DNA from: Bacillus sp. WMMC1349
GTDB lineage: Bacteria; Bacillota; Bacilli; Bacillales; Bacillaceae
Assembly (NCBI RefSeq): GCF_013155385.1
Contig: NZ_JABJUQ010000007.1
Coordinates: 746,001 to 810,000, forward strand
DNA: 64,000 bases
Reading direction: 5' to 3'
Numbering within the stretch: position 1 is the first letter of the stretch; each line of letters begins with the position of its first letter. Below, one piece after another: positions 18,001-25,751 of the stretch. Position numbers and translations under genes: made by a program. The notes below the pieces were generated by a model. It was given only the letters and a program-made list of their open reading frames with translations, was not told the DNA's origin and ran no database searches.

Positions 18001-18562
18001 CAAATGTTCGTTCTTCGATATGGAATGGTCGATATTTGTGTTTTCCTTCCTTTGTTTTAATATTGGCGTTAACGATGGGGAATTTTGCGCCTTTTATTGT
18101 TCCATCTAGAAATTCTAGTCCATAGTTAAATTCATGATTTCCTAATGTACCGGCATCATAGTTCAGTTTGTTCATGACATCAATGATTGGATGAATTTTT
18201 GCTCTGGATATGATCTGTTCCCGTTCATGTTTGAAGACGTATTCTCCAAGAGGATTTCCTTGAATAAGATCACCATTATCGACAAGCAGTGTATTTGGTT
18301 GTTTACTGCGATGCTCTTCAATCAGCTGTGCCGTTCGAGCAAGTCCAAACTGGGTTGTCTGTTTGTCAGCATAATAATCATAATCCAACATATGGGCATG
18401 AACATCGGTTGTCGCTAAAATACTTAGATTGACTAACGGATCTTTGGTTTGTTCTTTCGCATGAATTTGTGTGTGAGAAAAAAGTAAGTGATGAACCATT
18501 GCTGACGGAATTAGGATACGGAAAATGTTTTTCCTCGAAAACCATCTGTTCTGTACTCCCAC
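15002..18562 (-). CDS. yfkN: Secreted bifunctional 2',3'-cyclic nucleotidase / 5'-nucleotidase YfkN
   Basis: An 1186-residue secreted enzyme with two tandem metallophosphoesterase plus 5'-nucleotidase units. Unit 1 (~40-600) has TTDVHAHMLDYD, GNHEFNYG and GHQHN; unit 2 (~665-1180) has HTNDTHAHLEHT, GNHEFDKG and GGHTHT. These are metal ligands. It degrades extracellular 2',3'-cyclic nucleotides, 3'- and 5'-nucleotides for phosphate and nucleosides. The N-terminus has a basic, hydrophobic export signal ending near HAKEQ. The GTG at 18562 is chosen: AAAGGTGGAG lies just upstream, and an ATG at 18580 overlaps it. It ends at ...LPDQSVWQKSA, much shorter than B. subtilis YfkN (1462 residues) and without a C-terminal membrane/sorting tail. 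Confidence 0.9.
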   Translation of the reverse strand: MGVQNRWFSRKNIFRILIPSAMVHHLLFSHTQIHAKEQTKDPLVNLSILATTDVHAHMLDYDYYADKQTTQFGLARTAQLIEEHRSKQPNTLLVDNGDLIQGNPLGEYVFKHEREQIISRAKIHPIIDVMNKLNYDAGTLGNHEFNYGLEFLDGTIKGAKFPIVNANIKTKEGKHKYRPFHIEERTFVDDKGQNQQLKIGYIGFTPPQILTWDNKHLEGKITVQDITESAQEMIPKMKAEGADLIIALAHSGIETKQQPKGAENAVFDLALKTSGIDAIISGHQHNLFPSPDYQGNAKIDIQKGTINGIPVVMPKNWGSHLGIINLQLVQNDGKWTVKDNDAKTEAIESVTSPHQTVTESIKSTHEKTLQFVRKPIGKTEVDINSFFSQVVDDPSIQIVADAQKWYARDVIKDTKYDYLPILSASAPFKAGGRNGPDYYTNIRAGDLAIKHIGDLYLYDNTLYIVKLTGSEVKDWLEMSAGQFNQIDPSNTEEQALLHQDFRSYNYDVIDGVTYEIDITEPTKYDRSGTLKNPQANRIKHLAYNGKPVKDEQEFLIVTNNYRAFGGGGFPHLSKEKVVYMAADENRQVLMNYIMAKGTINPKADNNWSIKPVRGPKIIFESSLLAKPFAEKLKSIDFVRESANQGYGVYKLTFDETKPPESEKNWTVTVMHTNDTHAHLEHTARRATKINEIRDETANNILLDAGDVFSGDLYFTKWNGLADLKMMNMVGYDAMTLGNHEFDKGPKGLADFLSGNGLAVDPDNRHLFEAPTFPIVSSNIDVSKDPVLNIWHKKPMVFKTTQNKQSGIYPYIVLDINGEKVAVFGLTTETTRYTSSPGPNITFKNAYQSAKKTVKKITKTENINKVIALTHLGYNRDLELAKKVKGIDLIIGGHTHTLVDQLKVVPNKEPTIVAQVKDYGQFLGRVDLVFDRSGIVQTKKSCFQAITIDEKIQEEPTVKKKLEKFKQELNQLKTKKVGFTAVPLDGKREHVRSKETNLGNLIADSMLNKAKQSGTADLAIINGGSIRNGIPQGVITFSDVLHVMPFSKTIYTADLTGAQIVKALEHGVSQIEEGGGAFPHVAGLTFTFTRNKSEGNRVLDVKLSNKIGESEPLDLKQTYRVATTHFIASGGDGYNVFKKAKNKVSLGITDYEVFIEQLAQSDVVAPTIENRIKEVVLPDQSVWQKSA

Positions 18563-18735
18563 TATTTCTCCACCTTTCAAATGATGATAACTCTATTGTA
18601 AAAATTTCATGTAAAATTATGAAGAGGATATTGTAAAAAATATACAAAGAGATTTGTTAATGGTTTAGTTTGACCAGCTAATAGAGGATTTATGTACAAG
18701 GCGGATCAACTGGAAGATCCGCCATATAACGATGA

Positions 18736-18936
18736 TTACTTGCGCAATGCTGCCAATTCCTCGGCAATCGCTCGCATTTCACTTGGGCTGAAAGTTTTCT
18801 TTTTCATAATCATTTGATGCAAATATTCTAGATCTTCAAGCTTTTCATCGCTGAAGTCTTCAGCTTTTATCACACCAATATTCAGCATGTTCAATTTTTG
18901 TGAGATCTCATCAATCATTTTATTCAGATCAGACAA
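18736..18936 (-). CDS. yfkK: YfkK, DUF1128/UPF0435 small protein
   Basis: A 66-residue helical protein: [43 protein letters not shown] is the DUF1128 pattern of B. subtilis YfkK. Function unknown. It starts with TTG at 18936, supported by AGGAAGTG upstream. It stands alone between yfkN and the AGCS transporter; the yfkJ and yfkI genes that precede yfkH in B. subtilis are missing or decayed here. Confidence 0.85.
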   Translation of the reverse strand: MSDLNKMIDEISQKLNMLNIGVIKAEDFSDEKLEDLEYLHQMIMKKKTFSPSEMRAIAEELAALRK

Positions 18937-18989
18937 TGAAGCACTTCCTTTCTAGAAAATGTAGGAGCTTCTATTGTAACAAAATTTCA

Positions 18990-20348
18990 CTATGCGGAAA
19001 GATTATTTTGTTTCGCCTGTTTTTCCGCTTTGATTTTAGCAACGACTTGTTTTGATTCATAGACAACAATTCCTGTTAACCCGATGAGCCCGATTAAGTT
19101 CGGAATAGCCATCAAGCCGTTTAACATATCAGCAAGAGCCCAGACGAAGCTGTCTTTAAAAATCGCTCCAAAAAATACGGCAATCACAAAAATCATCCGA
19201 TAGAAAAATGCATATTTTTCATTGACTAGGTAAGTAAAACATTTTTCTCCATAATAAGACCACCCAAGTATTGTTGAATAGGCGAATAACAGTAAGCCGA
19301 CTGCGACAATTGTTGACCCGGCCGGTCCTAGAAAATGTCCGAAAGTTAACGATGTCAAGGCATCATTTTTTTCTGAGGTATACATGTCACCCATAATAAT
19401 TGAAATACCTGTAATCGAGCAGACAACCAGTGTATCAATGAATACTTGAGTCATGGACACAAGCGCTTGTCGAGCAGGCATATCAGTTTTTGCAGCCGCC
19501 GCAGCAATTGGTGCAGAGCCAAGACCGGCTTCATTTGAAAACACACCTCTTGCAACACCCCAGCGAATGACGGTTCCAATTGCACCTCCAGCTACTGCCT
19601 GACCGGTAAAGGCGTCAGAAAAAATCAAACTGATTGCACCGGGGACAAGCTCAAAGTTTGAAATAATAATGATCAGACCGGAGATGACATAAAATAAGGC
19701 CATGATCGGTACAAACAAAGAAGTGACTTTTCCGATGGATTTAATTCCTCCAAGAATAACGAGGGCAGTAAATACTGTCACAATAATACCCGTTACCCAC
19801 GTTGGTACAGAGAATGTGGATTCCATAACACCTGAAACAGAATTGGCTTGAACCATATTTCCGATTCCGAAAGCCGCAAACGCCCCAAATATGGCAAATA
19901 GCACGCCTAGCCACTTTTGTTTTAGCCCGTGTTCCAGATAATACATTGGACCACCTGACATTTCACCGTTTTTACCTTTGATTCGAAACCTGACAGCAAG
20001 AACGGCTTCAGCATATTTTGTAGCCATCCCAAAAAATGCGGCTAACCACATCCAAAAAATAGCGCCGGGTCCTCCGGCAATAACCGCAGAAGCAACACCA
20101 ACAATATTTCCAGTTCCAACGGTTGCAGCAAGAGCGGTCATTAAAGCCTGAAAGTGAGAGATATCACCTTCAGAAGATTTATCCTGATTTTTGGAAAAGG
20201 CAAGTTTTAAGGAATAAGGCAACAGCCTAATAGGTAAGAATATCAGCCTAAATGTTAAAAAAATACCTGTTCCAACGATGAGGATCAAAAGCGGAGGTCC
20301 CCATAAAAAGCCATTGATTTGATCAACGAGATTTGAAATATAACTCAT
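18990..20348 (-). CDS. AGCS-family sodium:alanine/glycine symporter
   Basis: A 452-residue transporter with about ten helices. ALAATVGTGNIVGVASAVIAGGPGAIFWMW, AVRFRIKGKNGEMSGGPMYYLEHGL and GVARGVFSNEAGLGSAPIAAAAA are AGCS signature segments. It brings alanine, glycine or glutamine in with Na+. The start at 20348 (MSYISNLVDQINGFLWG) fits the family length. An upstream in-frame extension to 20591 has no family character and is rejected. B. subtilis YflA, AlsT and YrbD belong to this family. It sits where I would expect yfkJ-yfkI, so it looks like an insertion into the yfk run. Confidence 0.88.
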   Translation of the reverse strand: MSYISNLVDQINGFLWGPPLLILIVGTGIFLTFRLIFLPIRLLPYSLKLAFSKNQDKSSEGDISHFQALMTALAATVGTGNIVGVASAVIAGGPGAIFWMWLAAFFGMATKYAEAVLAVRFRIKGKNGEMSGGPMYYLEHGLKQKWLGVLFAIFGAFAAFGIGNMVQANSVSGVMESTFSVPTWVTGIIVTVFTALVILGGIKSIGKVTSLFVPIMALFYVISGLIIIISNFELVPGAISLIFSDAFTGQAVAGGAIGTVIRWGVARGVFSNEAGLGSAPIAAAAAKTDMPARQALVSMTQVFIDTLVVCSITGISIIMGDMYTSEKNDALTSLTFGHFLGPAGSTIVAVGLLLFAYSTILGWSYYGEKCFTYLVNEKYAFFYRMIFVIAVFFGAIFKDSFVWALADMLNGLMAIPNLIGLIGLTGIVVYESKQVVAKIKAEKQAKQNNLSA

Positions 20349-20580
20349 AGGTGAAAAATCCCCCTTTTTGATATGTCTAACTAGAATATTCTGAAAGTTC
20401 GTGAGATTTGTCAATAGAATTGTCATATTTTTTTTCGAAAGTTGAAAAATAACAAAACCTAATAAAGATGTTTTTCTTTCTGGATAAGGGGAAAAGATGG
20501 TAAAAGGGGAGAGATCTGTTATGAAGTTGATCGTATGATTATTAGAAATATTCTGTTGGGATGCATCTGTCGGTGTCACC

Positions 20581-20808
20581 ATGTCACTCACTCATAAGTC
20601 AACAAGAAAAGCCCGTGCTTTAAACCTATACAGACAAAGTCCGCCGCTTCCAAAATCAACTCACCAATTGTATAAAGCAGAAAATCAGATCGGTTTCAGA
20701 TGAAATCAACAAATAAAAGAATTGAAAGAAGTAATCCCAAAGATGATCAAATGAATCGAAGAAACAAGAGATCATGTCTCTAAAAGAAACAGACAGCGTT
20801 TGGAGTGA
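20581..20808 (+). pseudogene. Decayed small gene with two in-frame TGA codons, probable yfkI remnant
   Basis: One frame of 75 codons runs from ATG at 20581 (MSLTHKSTRKARALNLYRQ) to TGA at 20806, broken by TGA at 20701 (codon 41) and ~20752 (codon 58). Between the stops the reading stays protein-like and helical (NQQIKELKEVIPKMIK, then IEETRDHVSKRNRQRLE). It ends seven bases before the yfkH start, with the ribosome site for yfkH overlapping its end, which is the position of yfkI in B. subtilis. I infer orthology from position only. Confidence 0.55.
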
Positions 20809-20814
20809 GGAAAA

Positions 20815-21621
20815 GTGATCAATTTTTTAAAAGAGCTTACAGGACGATTTCTATTTCATGAAGGACCGAGCAAATCAGCTGAACTTGCTTATTTCTTTCT
20901 TCTGTCTCTTTTTCCATTCATGATATTCTTAATTACATTAGTAGGTTATTTACCAGTTCAAAAGGAGGACATCATTGCCGTATTTAAGCAATACGCCCCG
21001 AAAGGGACCATGCCTGTCATCAATGAGACTTTGAACACCGGGAACAGAGGATTGCTTTCTTTTGGGATTATTGCGGCATTATGGTCGGCTTCAAATGGAA
21101 TAGGTGCAATTGTCGGTGCATTTAATCATGCGTATGAAGTGAAGGAAAACCGCTCTTTTCTTATGATTCGTCTGACATCGCTCCTTCTGACTGTTGCAAT
21201 GGTCATTACCATATTAATTGCTTTGCTTTTACCGGTATTCGGAAGGGCAATCGGTGATTTTATTGCCAGTATTGACGGTACACCTGCCATGTTTTTGACG
21301 GCTTGGTCAGCGCTTCGCTGGATTATCAGCCCGCTTATTTTGTTCATTGTGTTTACGGCTCTATATTTTTTTGCTCCAAATGAACGGTTGTCGTTTAAAT
21401 TTGTCTTTCCAGGCGCGTGTGCGGCAACGGTTGGCTGGATTGTCGTCAGTATATTGTTTTCGTACTATGTCAGTGAAATTGCCAATTATAGTGCTACTTA
21501 TGGAAGCCTCGGCGGAATCATTGTCTTAATGATCTGGTTTTATTTAAGTGGGATGATGATCATTCTAGGGGGAGAGATCAATGCGCTGTTACATAAAAAT
21601 TCGGCCCATCGTGCATCCTAA
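20815..21621 (+). CDS. yfkH: YihY/BrkB-family inner membrane protein YfkH
   Basis: A 268-residue membrane protein with six helices. FHEGPSKSAELAYFFLLSLFPFMIFL at ~17, LWSASNGIGAIVGAFNHAYEV, and GSLGGIIVLMIWFYLSGMMIILGGEINA near the C-terminus define the YihY family. Early reports of RNase BN activity are not upheld; function is unknown. The GTG start follows TTGGAGTGAGGAAAA. The preceding 230 bp are the decayed yfkI-like gene, so coupling to that gene has been lost. Confidence 0.9.
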   Translation: MINFLKELTGRFLFHEGPSKSAELAYFFLLSLFPFMIFLITLVGYLPVQKEDIIAVFKQYAPKGTMPVINETLNTGNRGLLSFGIIAALWSASNGIGAIVGAFNHAYEVKENRSFLMIRLTSLLLTVAMVITILIALLLPVFGRAIGDFIASIDGTPAMFLTAWSALRWIISPLILFIVFTALYFFAPNERLSFKFVFPGACAATVGWIVVSILFSYYVSEIANYSATYGSLGGIIVLMIWFYLSGMMIILGGEINALLHKNSAHRAS

Positions 21622-21655
21622 ACAAGAACTTTAAAGTTCAGATGGAGGGATTATC

Positions 21656-21763
21656 ATGACAAAGCATACGAAAAAAGGCGGAAGCCACAATAAACAAAAT
21701 TCAAAACAAAGTTCTAATCATAAAACGAGCGGAAGTGCCAACGGTCAAAATGGATATCACTAA
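21656..21763 (+). CDS. Small hydrophilic Lys/Ser/Asn/His-rich protein, 35 residues
   Basis: The peptide MTKHTKKGGSHNKQNSKQ... ends NGQNGYH. TGGAGGG lies seven bases before the ATG, and a terminator follows the stop by 17 bp. The composition (K, N, S, Q, G, H; no hydrophobic core) is like small spore-associated proteins of Bacillus, but no family is recognised. It is likely co-transcribed with yfkH. Confidence 0.55.
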   Translation: MTKHTKKGGSHNKQNSKQSSNHKTSGSANGQNGYH

Positions 21764-21779
21764 GGCATTCTGACATAAT

Positions 21780-21811
21780 AGAGTCGTTTGTCATTTAGAC
21801 AGACGACTCTA
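21780..21811. terminator. Hairpin terminator between yfkH operon and convergent yfkF
   Basis: AGAGTCGTTTGTC and GACAGACGACTCT pair over 13 bp with one G-T. The stem overlaps the last codons of yfkF. Confidence 0.75.
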
Positions 21812-22973
21812 TTTGGTTTGCCGCGTTTTTTTGCTCATTTCTCTTCCCAATAAAAACCCCACTCCAGATTAAAATCATCACAAATGTAATAAAAAATAAA
21901 AGGTTGCCGTTTTCAAATGTTTGCATATACCAACCACCTAAAGTTGGACCAAAAATACTACCGAAGCTAAATGTAATTCCGCACATGAGGTTGCCGGCAG
22001 GAAGAAGGTGCTTTGGCAACAAATCGGCCATAAAGCTAATACCGAGTGAAAAAGTCGATCCGACTGCCATTCCCGCTATAAAAAAACATGCAGCGATAAC
22101 TAGAATGGAGTCAGTGAAACCTGCAATGAAAAAACTTCCTGCTCCAATTGCCAAAATGATGAGAAGAACCTTTCCGCGGCCGAACTTATCACTGATGATG
22201 CCAAGTGGATATTGAAAAACAATTGTACCAATTGCAAAGGCAGGTAAAATAATGGATACACCTTCGACAGTAATCCCTGACCTGAGTGCATATACAGGGA
22301 AGTTTCCGTTCAACACCGTTTCTAAAACCCCATAACCAAACGTCGGTAAGAAAGCAACCCAGCCAAGCAAAAAGGCTTGGTAAAATCGCTTTAAACTGTT
22401 GTCAGTTCTGCTTTCAGAGCCACTATTTTCGGGGAAATCATTTTTTAAAAAAAAGACAAACAACCAGGCGAACAGACTAAACGCACCAGAAATGATAAAT
22501 GGCAGTGACGGCATCATGTTAATAAGCGGTGTTAAAGCAGGTCCTGCTGCAAATCCTAAGCTAAAGGACAGACCATATAACGAAATATTCCGCCCGCGGT
22601 TTTTTTTAGATGATAAGGTCGTGACCCATGTTTGTGTTGAAAAATGAAGCATATGATCACCGATGCCAATGATAAGCCGTAAAAAGAACCATACTAAATA
22701 AGACTTAAACAACACAAAACTAAATAAACTGGCAACCACAATCATTCCGCCGAACATGATGAGCGGTTTAAATCCGAGCTTTCGCAGCGGTGCCTCCATA
22801 AATGGCGATGCGACCAAAACGCCAATATAAAGACCTGTCGCATGAATGCCATTTAAAGTTGCCGAATGACCCTCCTGTTCAAAAATAATCGAGATGACTG
22901 GTAAAAGCATCCCTTGAGAAAATCCAGAAATACTGACAATCAACACAAGTATGAAAAAGTGAAATCTAGACAT
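21795..22973 (-). CDS. yfkF: MFS transporter YfkF
   Basis: A 392-residue, 12-helix major facilitator. GFSQGMLLPVISIIFEQEG at the N-terminus, EAPLRKLGFKPLIMFGG at loop 2-3 and QYPLGIISDKFGRGKVLLIILA at loop 8-9 are MFS motifs. Its length agrees with B. subtilis YfkF, which also sits beside yfkH and yfkD. Export of a drug or metabolite is likely; substrate unknown. The ATG at 22973 is chosen because AAGGAGA lies at the right distance; a longer version from 23033 lacks such a site. Confidence 0.85.
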   Translation of the reverse strand: MSRFHFFILVLIVSISGFSQGMLLPVISIIFEQEGHSATLNGIHATGLYIGVLVASPFMEAPLRKLGFKPLIMFGGMIVVASLFSFVLFKSYLVWFFLRLIIGIGDHMLHFSTQTWVTTLSSKKNRGRNISLYGLSFSLGFAAGPALTPLINMMPSLPFIISGAFSLFAWLFVFFLKNDFPENSGSESRTDNSLKRFYQAFLLGWVAFLPTFGYGVLETVLNGNFPVYALRSGITVEGVSIILPAFAIGTIVFQYPLGIISDKFGRGKVLLIILAIGAGSFFIAGFTDSILVIAACFFIAGMAVGSTFSLGISFMADLLPKHLLPAGNLMCGITFSFGSIFGPTLGGWYMQTFENGNLLFFITFVMILIWSGVFIGKRNEQKNAANQIESSV

Positions 22974-23134
22974 GCTCATTCTCCTTATCCAGTTCCTCCA
23001 TTGATCGTATAACGTTATCAAGTTGACAGGCAAGATGTTTTTTATATTGAAAATATGTAAGTGGTTGAAAAAAGTTGGATAAAGGGACTAACTACAGTAA
23101 ACACTAAAGAAAAAGATATAGAAAGAGTGATCGT

Positions 23135-23923
23135 ATGAAAAAGCTTTTGTATTTTACGCTTATTGCGTTTTTATCCTTTAGTTTTTTCGCTGTACAGGAA
23201 GCTGTTGCAGCCAAGGCAATGAAAGTACCAAACTCTGTCACCAATATTTCTAAAGAAAACACATATCCCAATGCTTCTCAGGATCAGCCGAGATTGCAGC
23301 CGAGCGAATTGGCAAAAGAGCTTCTCGAAACATCTGATACAGCGATTGAGAATCCACATCTGATTAAAATGCTAAATGAATCAAGCATATCAGGGACTCC
23401 GCTTGCGATTGGGTATAGAGCGACAATATATTTAGGAAGATGGGCGCTGAGTTATACTTCTAATGAGACTGTTGCCAACTGGGAATACCAAAAAATTAAT
23501 ATGAATCGCTATGACAACAGGAGTGGAAAATCAACTGCCGAAATTACCTATTCACAAGAAAAAACAAGCAAAATTAAAGGCGGATTAACAGCAAAAGTGC
23601 CAAAAGCTGAAGATGTGAAAAACATGATGATGCTTAAAGCAATGGAAAAAACGAAACTGCCACTCGCTTTTGAAACAGTTGTGGGGGCGGGAACAAAACG
23701 CGATCAAACTTATAAAGTATCACCGAAAAAACTTGGGGTCTTGAATGCCTTTGCTCCTGCTGTTAATGAAAAAGGGAAAGTCACATATGGGGAAGTCTAT
23801 CTTGTCTTAAAAGGCAATAAACGAAAACTTGTCGTTAAAAATATTACATCACAGGGGATCGGGGCTTGGATTCCTGTTCAGGATCATTTGACAATGGGTT
23901 TTAAACTGAATCAATCTCGATAG
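23135..23923 (+). CDS. yfkD: YfkD, secreted conserved protein of unknown function
   Basis: A 262-residue protein with a signal peptide (MKKLLYFTLIAFLSFSFF, cut after VAA-K at ~26). The mature part includes GTPLAIGYRATIYLGRWALSYTSNETVANWEYQKIN and a C-terminal beta-rich half ending HLTMGFKLNQSR. This matches the YfkD family, which has no known activity and is confined to Bacillales. It is divergent from yfkF; the dispersed repeat follows its stop almost at once. Confidence 0.88.
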   Translation: MKKLLYFTLIAFLSFSFFAVQEAVAAKAMKVPNSVTNISKENTYPNASQDQPRLQPSELAKELLETSDTAIENPHLIKMLNESSISGTPLAIGYRATIYLGRWALSYTSNETVANWEYQKINMNRYDNRSGKSTAEITYSQEKTSKIKGGLTAKVPKAEDVKNMMMLKAMEKTKLPLAFETVVGAGTKRDQTYKVSPKKLGVLNAFAPAVNEKGKVTYGEVYLVLKGNKRKLVVKNITSQGIGAWIPVQDHLTMGFKLNQSR

Positions 23924-23927
23924 AGAA

Positions 23928-24120
23928 AAGGGCAGTCCTGAAAGTCGTGTGGATGAATAAAAATTGGGGAATTTGCTCGCTTTCCGCGGGCGATCCGCGA
24001 GCCTCCTCGGAGCTCGTTCCTTGCTCCTCTTGGGTCTCGCCTGGCTCGCTGTTTCCGCAGGAGTCTCGCAATTCCCCCTGATTTATGTTGAAAAAGGACT
24101 TTTTAGACAGCTCCTTTTTT
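23928..24120 (-). repeat. Dispersed hairpin-rich intergenic repeat, copy 1 (~193 bp)
   Basis: It runs from GGGCAGTCCTGAAAG to GACAGCTCCTTTTTT and contains TTTCCGCGGGCGATCCGCGAGCC. Copies 2-4 (25551, 33350, 46447) share the same ends in the opposite orientation. The ends are loosely inverted (GGGCTGTC / GACAGC). It fills the space between yfkD and the yfkAB stop and could act as a terminator for both. Confidence 0.85.
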
Positions 24121-24122
24121 CC

Positions 24123-25244
24123 CTATATTCTCGCTTTTCGAGAAGAAAAATCAATATCTTGGTAATAGCTGTTTTTAACCAATACATTAGGTCCGAGACA
24201 TCTGACGCTTGAACAATGGCAGTTCAGACATTTAGCAAGCTCTGTTTTTCTCCATTTCGCATATGCACTCATCAGGCTGTCTGTTTGAATATTGCCTAGT
24301 GGTGGTGTATCACCGAAATCAGTCACAATAATATGACCATCAAAGATATTAATATTGAGACGGGAACGTCCGTCAGGATCATTTCTGACAGTGACATTTT
24401 CCGTTTCATACAACCTTTTTAAAAGAAGTTGGTCTTCATAATCAGGACTGCATGCATAAAACGGCAATGTACCGAACAACATCCATGTGTGTTGATCCCG
24501 TACATCAAGAAGATGGTGGATTGCGTTTCTCAATTCTTTTAAACTTAACACTTCTAGGTTACTTGCGAAATCGCTTGGGTACATAGGGTGTACTTCATGG
24601 CGCTGACACTTCATATCGTGAACAATCTGCTTATGAATATGTTCTATATGAGGGAGTGTTCGTTTATTTAGCATTGTTTCTGCTGACACCATGACGCCTT
24701 CATCAACCAATGACCGGCTGTTTTCAATCATTTTTTCAAAATATCGTGCTCTTTGGGCAAAAGTCGGTTTTTTCTCCATCATTGCAAAGCCGATTTCGGC
24801 AAAGTCTTCAATTGTTCCCCAATTATGGGAAATGTGAAGAACATCTAAGTATGGGATGATCCACTCATAGCGGTTGATATCAAGGGTCAAATTAGAATTG
24901 ATCTGTGTCCTGATCCCACGCTCATGTGCATATCTTAATAAAGGTACGACATATTGCTTCACAGATGTTAACGAAAGCATCGGTTCACCGCCAGTTAAGC
25001 TTAAGGTACGGAGATGTGGAATTTCATCAAGCCGTCTTAAAAGCAAGCTGAGAGGCAGAGGATTTGGATCTTTCGGCCGAAGTGTATATCCGACAGCACA
25101 ATGTTCGCAACGCATATTACAAAGAGTTGTCGTTGTCAATTCGATATTCGTCAGCTCTATATCTCCATATTCATCCACATCCAAATACGCTTCCCACGGA
25201 TCATAATCAGGAGTGATTGGACGGACTTTTAATTTTTGTTTCAT
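24123..25244 (-). CDS. yfkAB: Radical SAM / CxCxxxxC protein YfkAB
   Basis: A 373-residue radical SAM enzyme. The [4Fe-4S]/SAM cluster motif is in TTTLCNMRCEHCAVGY (C-x3-C-x2-C), followed by SLTGGEPML (GGE motif for SAM). The C-terminus has an extra cysteine set (CLNCHCSSVRCLGP) that gives the family its CxCxxxxC name and probably binds an auxiliary cluster. In some B. subtilis annotations the gene is split as yfkA and yfkB; here it is one open frame. Substrate unknown. Its stop codon touches repeat copy 1. Confidence 0.9.
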   Translation of the reverse strand: MKQKLKVRPITPDYDPWEAYLDVDEYGDIELTNIELTTTTLCNMRCEHCAVGYTLRPKDPNPLPLSLLLRRLDEIPHLRTLSLTGGEPMLSLTSVKQYVVPLLRYAHERGIRTQINSNLTLDINRYEWIIPYLDVLHISHNWGTIEDFAEIGFAMMEKKPTFAQRARYFEKMIENSRSLVDEGVMVSAETMLNKRTLPHIEHIHKQIVHDMKCQRHEVHPMYPSDFASNLEVLSLKELRNAIHHLLDVRDQHTWMLFGTLPFYACSPDYEDQLLLKRLYETENVTVRNDPDGRSRLNINIFDGHIIVTDFGDTPPLGNIQTDSLMSAYAKWRKTELAKCLNCHCSSVRCLGPNVLVKNSYYQDIDFSSRKARI

Positions 25245-25380
25245 GACATATCTAACTCCTTTATCGTTAGCACATATTAAATATAGCCCAACTATTAATT
25301 TTAGACCTTAACTGGTAAAAGCCGCAAGTGATGATCATTAACAAATACCGCTTCGTTGACTATGATATAAAAGGAGGATA

Positions 25381-25564
25381 ATGATGGAGAATACTCTAAG
25401 TAAATGACTTGAAAAGCAGGTTAGATATATTTATGTCTATTATTGATTCTTTAGATCCAGAAGTGACGGATATTGAAGATATTGACAAACTGATCTGTAT
25501 GTTTGATGAACTGGAGGCTAAATACAAACGCTATAAAAAAGATTGGAAGCGAGGAGCTGTCTAA
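25381..25564 (+). pseudogene. Frameshifted SE1561-family small gene (yfjT position)
   Basis: A perfect AAAGGAGG site precedes ATG at 25384, but that frame stops after seven codons (TGA at 25405), continues as LEKQV and then loses register. From 25409 another frame reads LKSRLDIFMSIIDSLDPEV, then DIDKLICMFDELEAKYKRYKKDW, which is the SE1561-family pattern. The tail runs into repeat copy 2, which supplies the stop. B. subtilis has yfjT between yfkA and pdaA, so this is probably its dead copy. Confidence 0.6.
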
Positions 25565-25675
25565 AAAGTCCTTTTTCAACATAAATCAGGGGGAATTGCT
25601 AGACTCCTGCGGAAAGCGAGCAAAATCCCCAATTTTTATTCATTCACACGACTTTCACGACAGCCCCTTTTTTTG
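25551..25675 (+). repeat. Dispersed intergenic repeat, copy 2 (~125 bp, internally deleted)
   Basis: It begins GAGCTGTCTAAAAAGTCC and ends CACGACAGCCCC-T7. The central block carrying the GGATCGCCC / GAGCTCCGAGG part of copies 1 and 3 is missing, leaving GGGGGAATTGC joined to CCTGCGGAAAGCGAGC. It is inverted relative to copy 1 and overlaps the 3' end of the yfjT remnant. Confidence 0.85.
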
Positions 25676-25751
25676 TTTTTCCAGGTGTTACATGGTATGA
25701 AAAACAAAGCTCTTTTAAAAAATAAGAAAAAACTAAACTGGGAGCGATACC

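Noticed and set aside
20701..20754. Two in-frame TGA codons read as selenocysteine or recoding sites in the gene before yfkH
   Set aside because: No SECIS-like structure or selenoprotein family match, Bacillus normally lacks selenocysteine insertion, and the position fits a decayed yfkI.
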